DNA from: Haplomitrium mnioides | Taxonomy: Eukaryota; Marchantiophyta; Haplomitriopsida; Calobryales | NCBI GenBank assembly: GCA_049999725.1 | Contig: JBNGIS010020613.1 | Coordinates: forward strand, 76,337-108,134 | Reading direction: 5' to 3' | Length of the DNA stretch: 31,798 bases | Part shown: one piece after another, positions 19,064-28,954 of the stretch | Layout: each line of letters starts with the position of its first letter | Numbering within the stretch: the stretch's first letter is position 1 | Position numbers and translations under genes: made by a program | The notes under the pieces: generated by a model | Seen by the model: the letters and a program-made list of their open reading frames with translations, nothing else | What the model was told of the DNA's origin: nothing | The model's database searches: none

Positions 19064-19619
19064 CAGATGCCGTGGTCGATTGCACAACAAACTTCCAAAA
19101 GGGCATCCTCAACGATGCCAAATTGCTACGACAAATGTATAACAACAAAGGATCAAAAATCCGACATTGTAATTGCCACAAAAGATGAAACCATGTCAAA
19201 AATGTCATCTTTTCAAAAGGGTTCAGAATCATCATGCTTACATTCCTTAAGGTTGTAATTGTAAGGAATATCAGCAATAGCCAAAGTGAAACACCTAGGT
19301 TTCACAAGGCCCTTCAACTGTCAAGCGTTGGCCTCCCCGTGGACTTGGTAAAATGCCACGTTGAGACCATCGACAAAAGATATTAAATCTTCTTCCTCGT
19401 CTCTCACAACTCATTTAGTTGTAAGAGATGCAACACCACTTTGATGCCTTGCTTTCCACTCTCTAGCGTTTTGGCAGTAGAGAAGAAAAGTTGGAGGATA
19501 GGAAACTAAGGTGGGAGCCTAGTTCTGATCTTCAAGGGCTTCTTCGACCCATGATTTTTTCTGACCTTTTGCAGATGGTGTCAATTTTTTAGCTAGCTGC
19601 CATTTGAAAGTTTTGTCCC
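19064..19619 (-). pseudogene. Methyltransferase-like gene, copy 2, middle exon
   Basis: It opens after TTTTTGGGTAG and reads GDKTFKWQLAKKLTPSAKGQ, KKSWVEEALEDQN, a TAG, APTLVSYPPTFLLYCQNARE, VVRDEEEDLISFVDGLNVAF, YQVHGEANA, a TGA, QLKGLVKPRCFTLAIADIPY, NYNLKECKHDDSEPF, KDDIFDMVSSFVAITMSDF, QFGIVEDALLEVC, then the donor at 19063. Stops are TAG or TGA. The last half pairs with copy 1 at 15622-15920. The function of this part is unknown. In beta-class methylases the region before motif I would include a target-recognition segment, but that assignment is inference. Confidence 0.55.
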
Positions 19620-19977
19620 CTACCCAAAAAGCAACATTATAGAGAGACAAAAAAAATTATATGCTAGAGAGGGACACTGAATTCCATGCGTGCATAGACT
19701 TCGCAGTCCAAGTGCATAGGGACAGCAAAGTCCATGCGTGTATGGACATCAAAGTCCCCGCAAGCATGGACTTCGATGTCCAAGCATGGACTTTAAGGTC
19801 CAAGCGCGCACGAACATCGAAGTCCATGCACACATAGACTTTGTAGTCCCTGCAAGCATGGACTTCGTAGTCCATACGTGCATGGACCCTAAACCTTTTT
19901 TTGAAAACAAAGGACAACTTACAATAAATTTGATGCAACTCCACAGAAATGAATGTGGTGTAAAAATAAGAACTTAC
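19620..19977 (-). other. Intron of copy 2 holding a palindromic repeat array
   Basis: Consensus donor GTAAGTTC at 19977 downward and acceptor TTTTTGGGTAG at about 19620. Inside, 19670-19890 holds about six to seven copies of a unit of roughly 36 bp built on GTCCATGCGTG.ATGGACTTC. Long open frames read through the array (for example the minus strand below 19900) are intron artefacts. Confidence 0.65.
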
Positions 19978-21446
19978 CAAAAGCTTCTCGAAACTTGAAT
20001 AGAATGCAGCCATCTTGGACTCCTTAGTGTGGAGAGGGTACTCCTCTCTTGCCTCCTCCCAAGTGATGCAGTAGACCTCTGAACAAAAACTTTTCACCAT
20101 GACCGCAAAAACTTTATGTCTCTCCGTCTCCCGAGACATCTCATCCATTGAAGGCTCTCTGGCTCCTGCCTGCTTCAAAACTGAAATCTTCACCTCATTA
20201 GGAAGACCTTGAAGGGACCTCCAAGGCGTCCACTTCATGTCCTCCATTGTCAACGATCCTTTGGCCTTTGGCTTCTAGCCTTTGATCGTGTTCTTCTCCC
20301 ACATCAAGAAAATACTCTGTTGTAGATCCCAGAGGTAACCCCTTCTGAATGTGAGCTAGAACTAGTTGTCCTGAGAAGTTACCGTCTTCTCAAGAGTTGA
20401 CTTGGGCTTTATCTCCAAGGTTTTTAGCACCAACTCCCTCTTCAATTTTTGGGATGACACCATCCCACTCTCTACAAATCTCTAGTGCCAATATTTGAAT
20501 TTTTGAATAGAGGTCATTTCCAGCTTGTACCTCTAGTGTAATTGTCATCACTAGCAAAAATACAGGCCTCTATTGGTGTAAGACCCACGTAGACACAACA
20601 ATTGCAAAGCAATAATGTCGGGTTCTTCGCTCCATATTTCATGATTAAGAGTTGTCTTGCTGCAGCACTATGATTTTCTCTCGCAATCTCGTAACAATAC
20701 TGGTCAAGGTTCTTGATGTCAAACTATGACTTGTCCTTCAACCCACACTTCGGATCAACCACCACTATGAAAAAACTGTGCGCATACTTGCTAGTGAGCA
20801 TTCTTTGCGCTAGAAGCTCAACAAAATCTTCATTCAATCTTCTAATCTGGAATAGACCCCAGCTGTCCATTCCAAGTTTAGGAAGATTCAAATTCTCTAG
20901 CTTTATTGTTATTGTTTCTTCATGGACTCTACAACGCTGGATTGCAGATTTCCTTATCTTGTTCTTGTCTTCTTCAGACACTGTCTGAGGGTCCACCTGT
21001 GCCCTTTCTTGAAAAGTTTGCAACCCCTTGTGGGATTGCCTTTTTGATCTAGATGTAGGAGCCTAAACTGGCTCTAGCTCTGAGTCTTGCCTCAAGGTGC
21101 TTGGTGATGAGGACGAGGGAGCAATAGATGACGACTTTGCTGTAGATTCAGAGGAGGCTGGCTCCTCCTCAATGACTTGTGCTGGTGTAGGTTTTTTCTT
21201 CTTTGCAGCCGGTTTCTTCTTTTTCAGAGCCTCAACTAGCTCAGCCTCCTTTCTTTTCTTTTGACTAGAAGGACCTACCTCGTGAATTGAGAATGTTGTC
21301 ACGCTTGGATGCAACACTAGCTTTTGAATATTGACACCTTGCTTGGGCTTTAGAATCTTGATGTGGATGGCAAGTTTGATGAAGTCTCGCTCAACGTGCT
21401 TCGCGTCTTTGTAGCTATCCATGTAATTGGCCAGAAACTGAGTGAA
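19978..21446 (-). pseudogene. Methyltransferase-like gene, copy 2, long exon
   Basis: It opens after TTTTATTTTCAG (21459-21447). One frame runs for about 300 codons: FTQFLANYMDSYKDAKHVER, FSIHEVGPSSQKKRKEAELV, a Lys/Ala/Ser-rich stretch near 21120-21230 (KKKKPAAKKKKPTPAQV), TAG, QERAQVDPQTVSEEDKNKIR, MDSWGLFQIRRLNEDFVELL, HSFFIVVVDPKCGLKDKS, TAG, FDIKNLDQYCYEIARENHSA, TLLLCNCCVYVGLTPIEACI. After shifts at about 20535 and 20270: VPKIEEGVGAKNLGDKAQ-like sequence, MKWTPWRSLQGLPNEVKISV, LKQAGAREPSMDEMSRETER, CITWEEAREEYPLHTKESKM. The Lys-rich segment suggests a nuclear or DNA-contacting role. No named domain is recognised. Confidence 0.55.
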
Positions 21447-21826
21447 CTGAAAATAAAACAAAAAATAGTTAGGCATAAGTAGATGTGTAAGACTCGACAT
21501 TCATTGCGCGCATGGGTTCTAATAACATTACAAACGTGCAATGCACAAGGGAGTCCATGCGCGCATGGACAATGTGAGTCCTTGCTCGTAGGGACAGGGG
21601 AGTTCCTGCATACAAGTACTCCCTTTGTCTATGCACGCATGGACTCCCTTCATCCATGTGCAAATGGACTTGAGAGTCCAGCCGCACTTGGACAATGGGA
21701 GTCCATGCTCGCCTGGACTCCGAAGTCCATGGCACATGGACCTTGGGTCTCCATGCTCGCATGGACTCCCTACAAGTTACGACTTAGTAAAAAGAGAAAC
21801 AAAAGAAAAAAGAGTTCACAATTCAC
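21447..21826 (-). other. Intron of copy 2 with palindromic repeat array
   Basis: Donor GTGAATTG after GGCAAG at 21827, acceptor TTTTATTTTCAG at 21447. Between 21500 and 21775 lie about seven units of roughly 36-40 bp around GTCCATGCGCGCATGGAC. The copy at 21553-21570 is an exact 18-bp palindrome. Overlapping open frames on both strands here come from the repeat. Confidence 0.7.
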
Positions 21827-22090
21827 CTTGCCATCTTCCTTTGCGCCTTGAAGATGCTTTGCAAAAATGTCCCTCTCTTTATACTTTGAAAAATCAAATC
21901 ATTATTTTTGATTTGCACAATAAAGGGTAATTGAATCTTGGGACTGCACAAGCAGCCCTATGTTGGCTTTCTTTCCCTCTCGGATCATGGTAATTTGGAC
22001 CAGTAGACCCAAATTGAATTTTTCACCATCACTAGCAAAAAGTTACAGATGTTGATCAGGGTCTTTCAAAGAACAGTAATTTGCTAGCCT
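21827..22090 (-). pseudogene. Methyltransferase-like gene, copy 2, first recognised exon
   Basis: The minus strand reads DPDQHL, stop, LFASDGEKFNLGLLVQITMI, REGKKANIGLLVQSQDSITL, YCANQK, two stops, FDFSKYKERDIFAKHLQGAK, EDGK to the donor. It shows one consistent frame with stops. The 5' start is not recognised above about 22090. Confidence 0.5.
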
Positions 22091-23269
22091 TTTGTTTTTC
22101 TAGTCGACCACTCATTTGGGTGACATTCTACGACCACTCGACTGGAGACTTTTCTCCTACTCTGGTTCCATCATTCATCCCTTTCTTTTTCCCTTCCTTA
22201 TTGGTTGTTCTTCATCTGCTCGATGATACCTGAGCAACTTGGCTCACGATTTGTTGATTTGCCAACCTTGTGCATGCTCAAAGCTAACCTGCATTGCTAA
22301 CGTGTATGTTTATAACTCTGGACTTTATCTCTTCACCATTTTTTCACGACATCAGAGATTCCTGAACCTCTTTCATCTTACCTGAATAGAACTTGGATCT
22401 CACATTCTGATACCAGCTTGCTTCATTTCTGAACAAGTCTTGTCCTTACCACCAAGGTGAGCATATTCAAGCAAAAGAACAGTGAGACACAGGTTGCACA
22501 AACCTATGCACAAGTTTGACCCACCTGTTTATGAAACATCGAAGACCTCGGCGACTACATCAACACTCACCAAAAGAGTGACGCTACATCTTGTAACTTC
22601 AAGCTCTTTCGCTCTATGCTTCATCACTTCCTAGTTCAATTTTCTCAACCTATCCCATTGACTATATTCTGGTTCTTTCTCTTTGTTGCTGAATGATCTC
22701 ATTCCCCACGAGGGATACAATTGTTGATTCTAGATCACATCTCGTTACAAGAGAATCATACTAACATGAGCTCTAACCCTACCACCTCTTGAGATCAACC
22801 TTTATTTGGCCAACCTGTGACGACTCTATTCTTTTTACAATACCAGATTTGCAGAAAGGCACTACGATGATAGGAGGCTAGGTCCGGTTTAACTCAAGGC
22901 CAACCAACAGGGCAGATCTGGAGGATACAATATTGGCAGATTTGAAGACATAGAAGATCATTACCAGGGCAGTCTCTTCATTCATTAGCAACATTTCATT
23001 CTTTCATTTCAAGTTCTCGGTGATTCATACTGACTGTCTCGCAGCTAGTCCAATTATTTTCTGTTTTCATTTCAATTATTTCATTTTTCCGCTTAAGGCA
23101 AAACACATAAACAGGTACCAAGGTCCGTGATCGACTAGACTTTGGTCCATCACACATCTGTACATAGTACAGAACATTGCAACCCTAACCCAGCAGCTGC
23201 ACTCACCAGCACTCTTGGTTTATCTACCTCTTTCATAGGAACTCCTTGCGAAACAGAGAACAGATCAAA
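22091..23269. other. Unassigned stretch before the copia gag
   Basis: Pyrimidine-rich sequence without a supported gene. Minus-strand TGGTATCAGAATG (22403-22415) matches the initiator-Met primer site in its first 10 bases and may be chance. The 3' end presumably contains the copia leader, but no copy of the 123-bp LTR at 28955 is seen here, so the 5' LTR is missing or unrecognisable. Confidence 0.4.
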
Positions 23270-24240
23270 CATGACATGTGTTGAATCTTTGAAATTTCAA
23301 GCCTTGAAACTAGATGGCTCCAATTACTGCTCTTGGTCACTTGACATCACGACATACTTGACATCCAAAGCCATCCGGGAAGTCATCAACTCAAATGACA
23401 ACGTAACCCCATGTGACGCAACCAGGGCACTGATCTTACTCAGACATCATATGGTTAAACACCTCAGGCTTCAATACCTCAATTTTTACAGTCACCATCT
23501 ACTATAGGAAGAACTCAAACTCAAATTCGACCATCTGACGACAATATCGCTCCTAGCAACGAGACACGATAAGATCAACCTGCGAGTTCAAGACCACACA
23601 TCCATTACAAATTACAACAGTGAATTTTTTTGCATAGTCTCACAACTAGCAATCCACAGCCACCTAGTGACCGACAAAGAACAGATAGAGAAAACTCTAT
23701 CTACATTTATTGTGAGCAATCTCATCTTGGCATCTCAATATTGCAACATGCAATTCACTCGGTATTCCGAACTCATAGCATATATGCTACTTGCCGAAAA
23801 GCACCAACTACTACTTGTAGAAAATGCCAAGAAGCAACCCCATGGTCAGCCGCACCCCACTTGAGCCCCGAATCACATTTTGTAGGCTCCAACCTTTACC
23901 CTCGCTCTAGGAACAAGCAATTCTCCAGAGGCAGAGGAAGAAGTAACCTCAGATTCAGGGGGAGCGTAAGCCGGCCTACCAATAGCCAACCTCCTCATGC
24001 AAACCACCGGGATAGAAATCCCAACCGTTGCACCCCGACGACCACAAAATATGTGCCCCAACGCACATGGCATAACAGAGGTGGCAAGCAATCATACAGA
24101 GGCCGACGGAATACATCCAGCCAGCACCAACAACAACAAACTATATGCAGTAGGTGTGGCATATGTGGCCACATCCAACACACATGTAGAGTGCCAACGC
24201 GCCTCTACTAGCAAAGCACCAAACCTCACACTCATGAGGT
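23270..24240 (+). pseudogene. Copia gag with CCHC zinc knuckle
   Basis: The first ATG in a sensible place is 23270. The frame reads LKLDGSNYCSWSLDITTYLT, the copia gag start, to a TAG at about 23505. That stop replaces Trp in the W-E-x-L-K-x-x-F block (EELKLKFDHL follows). It continues with LLATRHDKINLRVQDHTSIT, DKEQIEKTLSTFIVSNLILA and YSELIAYMLLAEKHQLLLVE to about 23860. A frameshift then moves to a basic stretch (RNKQFSRGRGRSNLRFRG) and the knuckle CSRCGICGHIQHTC at about 24145-24187, with C-x2-C-x4-H-x4-C intact. Gag would assemble particles and bind RNA. Confidence 0.88.
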
Positions 24241-24325
24241 ATAAGGCAACTTACTGGAAATGACACAAAACGATGAGTATCCACAATACACAATACATCT
24301 TGAAAGTCATATGACTTAATCAGCA

Positions 24326-24616
24326 ATGTTTGACAAGAAACATGGATCTAAGATAACATGTATTGTAGACAATTATAGGTCATCGCATACTATTTTGCAA
24401 GACCGCAAATATTTCTCATGCATCACTCCTTCTTCCAAGCCAATGACTACTATTACATACCACAATCAAATTGAAGAAGGACATGGTCCAATGACCATCA
24501 TTTTTCCAAATGGAACAAGACTGGATATCAAATCAGCAATTTATGCACTTGCAGCAACCAAAAATCTCATCAGTTTCAGAGATATCATACAAAACGGTTT
24601 TCACATTCAAACATGA
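24326..24616 (+). pseudogene. Copia protease
   Basis: Reads KITCIVDNYRSSHTILQDRK, YFSCITPSSKPMTTITYHNQ, GPMTIIFPNGTRLDIKSAIY, ATKNLISFRDIIQNGFHIQT. The copia aspartic protease motif is normally IVDSG[AS][TS]xH. Here the first Asp is present but Ser-Gly is replaced by Asn-Tyr (VDNYRSSH), so the enzyme would not cleave the polyprotein. It ends at a TGA at about 24614. Confidence 0.85.
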
Positions 24617-24699
24617 TTATTTCAGGACAAAGAAGTCCTCCACATCCTGACTCAAACCGTAACATGCTTTGACATACGAGAATCTTTCCCCTTATCACC

Positions 24700-25610
24700 A
24701 CCAAGATTATATACCACAAAAATATTCTCATTTCATGCCTTTATCAAAACGGTATCTATAGCCATTACATGGCATAATCGCCTTGGACATCTAGGCCATA
24801 ACATGTTCTACCGCATTAAGAAGGACAACAAAGGCATACCAGAAAATGTGCACCCACTGCCACTGCAAACCCTATGCTTGGTATACGCACAAGGCAAATT
24901 GAAAATTGCACCTTCTCATGACAAGACAACAATCTCGATCCCCTGATTTCTCAAGCGGATCCATGCTGATGATTGTGGGCCTATCCACCCACCCTCGGGA
25001 CCATTCAGATACTTTCATCACCATCGATGCATCATCCAAATGGTCAGAAGTATCCCTTCTTACAACCAAAAATATGGTCTTCTCGAAACTTTTGTCCCAA
25101 ATTCTAAAACTCTCAGCGCAATTCCCTGATTACCCAATCAGAAACCTGAGAGTGGACAATGCTAGAGAATTCTCTTCACAGACTTTTGATGACTTCTGCA
25201 CATCTGCCGGTATAAACATACAGTGCTCAGTACCACATGTACATTTCTAAAACGGCATTGCAGAATCGGCTATTAAGAGAATCCAACTCATAGCAAGACT
25301 ACTACTTTTCAACTTAAATCTCCCCACCTCTAATTAGGGACATGCAGTCATGCATGGAGCGACTCTATTGCATTATAGACCATCTGCATTCAACAAGAAT
25401 TCCCTGCACCAACCTACAGCAGGAATTCCAGCAGATTTATCACATCTACGCACATTTGGCTGCTTGGTCCTTGTCCCAATATTAGGACCACATCAAATAA
25501 AAATGGGACCACAATGTCGAAAAGGCATATACATTGGTTTTGAGTTCCCATCCATCATCCAATACCTTAAACCCTCAACATCTGATGTGTTTAAGTCTTG
25601 ATTCGCAGAT
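24700..25610 (+). pseudogene. Copia integrase
   Basis: The zinc-binding part reads AITWHNRLGHLGHNMFYRIK, then TLCLVYAQGKL: the second Cys of the CxxC pair is gone. The core has HADDCGPIHPPSGPFRYF (first Asp), a frameshift, TFITIDASSKWSEVSLLTTK, IRNLRVDNAREFSSQTFDDF (second Asp) and GIAESAIKRIQLIARLLLFN (Glu), so all three catalytic acids are visible. Next come AVMHGATLLHYRPSAFNKNS and LSHLRTFGCLVLVPILGP, KGIYIGFEFPSIIQYLKPST. A TAA breaks the Asp-to-Glu interval at about 25248, a TAG at about 25336 replaces Trp, and a TGA lies near 25600. Confidence 0.87.
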
Positions 25611-25699
25611 TGTCAATTTTTTGAAGAATCCTTTCCACATCTGGTATAAGAGGACAAGGCCATACGACCAAAACCTTAGGATAATTTAATATGGCACCA

Positions 25700-26520
25700 A
25701 CATTTGCCACTAGATTTCGATCACCAAAATGGACAGCCATATGCTAAAGTCAAAAGACTCCTCAATTTACAAGAGATATTGGTTGAAATCTCTAGCGCAT
25801 TTAACAATGCCTCTAGCATCACAAAATTGCACATAGAAGCTGCAAATGCTCCAGTGCGACTCCAAAAAATTGATACATCTGCAACCAATATACAACCCAA
25901 GGCAAAGCGTGGCAGACCCATAGGCTCAAAGAATAAGCCTAGACCATCAACACCAATGAACATTGCTACAGAGAACTATGAAATAAAAATTGATTATTCC
26001 CATGCCGATCGAATATGGGACAGATCCCAGACCACTATGGATGATTCATTCGCATTCTTGGTATCACAATCAATGGACAAGGATATACCTGATTCTTTAT
26101 CCGTAAGAGAAGCACAATCAAGATCTGATTGGCCCCAATGGGAAAAGGCAATTAATTCAGAACTTGACTCTCTTATTAAGCAACAAGTTTTCAGTTCCAT
26201 CATGCTTGCACCCCCCGATGTTCATTTAACAGATTTCAGATTTATTTTTGTCTGCAAATATAATACAAAAGGTGATGTCACAAGACACAAGGCCAGATTA
26301 GTGGCCAAAGGATACACTCAGATTCTTGGGCGTGACTATGATCTCACATACTCACCTGTCATGGACACTATTACTTACAGATACATGATAGCCTTTGCTA
26401 TCCAACGTCATCTAACCATGCATATAATGGATGTCATCACTGCTTACTTATATGGTACTTTGGATACCCAGATTTTTATGAAGACACCCCTCGAGCTTAT
26501 ATCAAGAATGACATTTCACA
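25700..26520 (+). pseudogene. Copia pol linker with AT-hook-like motif, and RT N-terminal half
   Basis: Open from 25704. The linker LDFDHQNGQPYAKVKRLLNL, AANAPVRLQKIDTSATN is followed by KAKRGRPIGSKNKPRPS, which contains an RGRP core flanked by Lys and resembles an AT-hook. RT begins near 26130: SDWPQWEKAINSELDSLIKQ, FRFIFVCKYNTKGDVTRHKA, RLVAKGYTQILGRDYDLTYS, PVMDTITYRYMIAFAIQ, MHIMDVITAYLYGTLDTQIF, MKTPLEL. This is the RVT_2 palm start, with D of the MDV block present. The frame continues without a break into the repeat array. Confidence 0.88.
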
Positions 26521-26544
26521 TTAAGAGGGAGAACAGGCAAAGTG

Positions 26545-27206
26545 CATATGGACCTTTAGTCCCGAATGGCCCAAATTCTGAGATTAGACCTTTTGTCTCT
26601 CACGGCCCAAATTCTGAGAATGAACCTTTTGTCCCTCATGGTCTAAATTCTAAGGTTGTACCTTTTGTCCCTTATGACATACACTATAAAAATGGACCTT
26701 TAGTCCACATAGGCACAATGATTCAAAATGGACCTTTTGTCCACAAAGACCTCAATCTGAGAAAAGAACCTTTTGTCCTCAATGGCCAACAAATGGAAGG
26801 ACCTTCTGTTTGCAAAAGGCCACTACCAATTCAAAAAAGACCTTTAGTCCTTACGTCTAAAAGACGATGCCAAATGATGAAAACTAAGTTGAGCAAGGAG
26901 CAAATCAATGGACCTTTAGTCTAGCCAGCACACTCGCTGAGCAAGTAGCAAATCAATGGACCTTTAGTCTAGCCAGTGCACTCGCTGAGCAACCAACAAA
27001 TCAATGGACCTTTAGTCCAGCCAACGCACTCACTGAGCAAGCAGTAAATCAATGGACCTTTAGTCCAGCCAACACACTCGCTTAGCACGCAGCAATCCAA
27101 AGGACCTTTAGGTCAACCAGCCAATTTACTGAGCAAACAAAGCTGCAGAGGACCTTTAGTCCCACATATATACAAGCTGCAAAGTGGACCTTTAGTCCCC
27201 CATCAT
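26545..27206 (+). repeat. In-frame GGACCTTTAGTCC repeat array inside the copia RT
   Basis: About 15 copies of GGACCTTT(A/T)GTCC, a short inverted repeat (GGAC...GTCC) with a 5-base centre. Two arrangements occur. From 26545 to about 26850 the spacing is about 36 bp (12 codons: PFVSHGPNSENE, PFVPHGLNSKVV). From about 26885 to 27120 it is about 48 bp (16 codons, HSLSxQQINGPLVQP). In the RT frame every unit encodes [GRE]P[LF]V. Stops are few: TAG at 26922, 26949 and 26973, and TAA at about 27048, all one change from CAG or CAA. RT resumes in the same frame at about 27285. Confidence 0.92.
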
Positions 27207-27640
27207 CAAAGTATTCCACATGACAATGTGAAGTTAGCAAAGCATTCTATAAGTGCATCTGAATCCCATATCAATCAATTAGACACACACATGGCAATTC
27301 AAGTCTTGAGATTGCTATATGGACTCAAACAGAGTGACAAAAATTGGTACCAGAGATTCAAATCAAAAATGATGACATTAAATTTTACAAATAATGACAT
27401 TACTCCATGCCTATTTATGAAACACCAAGGCCCTGAATATGTCGTAGTTGCACTCTATGTAGACGACATGAACATTTTTGGCACAAAAGCTTTAGCTGCC
27501 AATACTATTGCCAAACTGAAGGATATATTTGAAATGCGAGACATTGGAGAACCTGATCTCTGTCTTGGAATTCAGTTTGAGCATATGCCCAATGGTATTT
27601 TGATCGATCAGTCCACATATGCAGTCTAGATTCTCAAGCA
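27207..27640 (+). pseudogene. Copia RT C-terminal half
   Basis: It resumes with MAIQVLRLLYGLKQSDKNWY, QRFKSKMMTLNFTNNDITPC, LFMKHQGPEYVVVALYVDDM, IFEMRDIGEPDLCLGIQFEH. The catalytic YVDD is intact. It is in the same frame as the N-terminal half (25704-26520) and the array. A TAG at about 27627 and a frameshift near 27640 lead into RNase H. Confidence 0.9.
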
Positions 27641-28467
27641 ATTCAATATGAACAATGCTCATCCAACGAGCACCCCCAATGGAATTGAGATCTTTGGACA
27701 CAACAAAGGACATGTTCGAAAAACGCAAAGAACATGAACCAATTCTAAGATCAGAAAAACCATGCCTGTCAGCAATAGGAGCACTCATGTACCTTGCAAA
27801 TCAGACCAGACGTGATATATTTTTTGCAGTAAATATGCTCGCAAGGCACAGCTCTCAGCCCACCATTCGCTATTGGAACGGGCTCAAACGCATTTTCAGA
27901 TACATGAAAGGTACAGAAGACATGAGACTCTTTTTCCCTAAAAATGCATCAAATGAGATTGTCGGCTATGCCGACGCTGGATATCTATCTGATCTTGACA
28001 ACAAAAAGTCTCAAACATGATATGTTTTCCTTAAAGGAAACACTGCTATCTCATGGAAGAGCACTAAGCAAACTATTACTACTACCTCAACCAATCATGC
28101 AGAGATTATTGCCCTTTCTGAGGCTAGTAGGGAAGGTATATGGCTCAGACAACTTATTGACCACATCAACATCAATATGGGCCAGCCCATACTTGATTCC
28201 TCTACTATAATATATGAGGACAATTGACCATGTGTTGACCAGATTGCTCAAGGCTTTATTAAAGGTGACAGAATTAAACATATTGCTCCTAAATTCTTTT
28301 ACACCCATGAGCAACATGGTGATAAAATCAATGTCCAATAGATAGCAAGCAAAGATAATAGAGGAGATATCTTCACCAAACCACTTCCACCCGCCCTTCA
28401 CATTGCACATACTAAGAGGCTTGGTTTGAGAAGACTCTCTGAATTACAGCAGAACAGTATACAATAA
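27641..28467 (+). pseudogene. Copia RNase H and pol C-terminus
   Basis: Reads CLSAIGALMYLANQTRRDIF, FAVNMLARHSSQPT, IRYWNGLKRIFRYMKGTEDM, IVGYADAGYLSDLDNKKSQT (first Asp), TGA, YVFLKGNTAISWKSTKQTI, TNHAEIIALSEASREGIWLR (Glu), IIYEDN (Asp), TGA, FIKGDRIKHIAPKFFYTHEQ, IASKDNRGDIFTKPLP, RLGLRRLSEL, ending at TAA 28465-28467. All three RNase H acids are present. It removes the RNA strand during reverse transcription. Breaks: TGA at about 28018 and 28226, TAG at about 28339. Confidence 0.9.
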
Positions 28468-28954
28468 CTGCTTGAAAATTTATACATTTATTTCCACCCA
28501 TCTCTGACCTTTAGCCATGAAGATCAAGGATTGCAGAGACGATCATTTATTTTGAAGCAAATGCCTAAATCTTGTCTGAATGTCATACAAGTGATGATAG
28601 GAGCATATTATATCAGAAGCTGGCATCACTTCTCAGCTTTTGAGGCTGACATTATTTTTTAAACAGATCTTCAGAGCACAAGGAGAGGACACACCAACGC
28701 ATCAATGAAGACGCAACAACACCATGGAGCGATATGATGACACTACTATACTCTTGAAAACATAAATTTTTGAAAAGTTTTCTTTCTTTTGACATTATCC
28801 ACCTATAAATATGTGGTGGCACTTTTTCCCTAAAAAGAAAGTGGGAGGGTTTTAATGAGACCACACATACATAGGATTTGGATCTAGAATTCCATGGATA
28901 TATAGTCCTTTTAAATGTGGCTGATTATTAGTAGAAGAATCAGCCAAGGGGGAG
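28468..28954 (+). other. Copia 3' untranslated region with polypurine tract
   Basis: About 490 bp without coding signal, ending in AAGGGGGAG (28946-28954), the second-strand primer just before the LTR. TATAAATATG at about 28803 is TATA-like but unsupported. Confidence 0.65.

Noticed and set aside
19738-19998. Open frames on both strands rich in HARMDF-like repeats
   Set aside because: They lie in an intron array with good splice sites on either side, so they are repeat artefacts.
21483-21930. Several overlapping open frames of 60-120 codons on both strands
   Set aside because: All cross the palindromic array in the intron 21447-21826. A palindromic repeat opens frames on both strands.
23873-24326. 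Minus-strand open frames rich in Cys and Trp
   Set aside because: They are antisense of the copia gag basic region and zinc knuckle.
26549-27200. GGACCTTTAGTCC as a known grass hairpin transposon (MITE) motif
   Set aside because: The short string is similar, but here it is arranged as in-frame tandem units without the long terminal inverted repeats of a MITE. I treat the likeness as chance.
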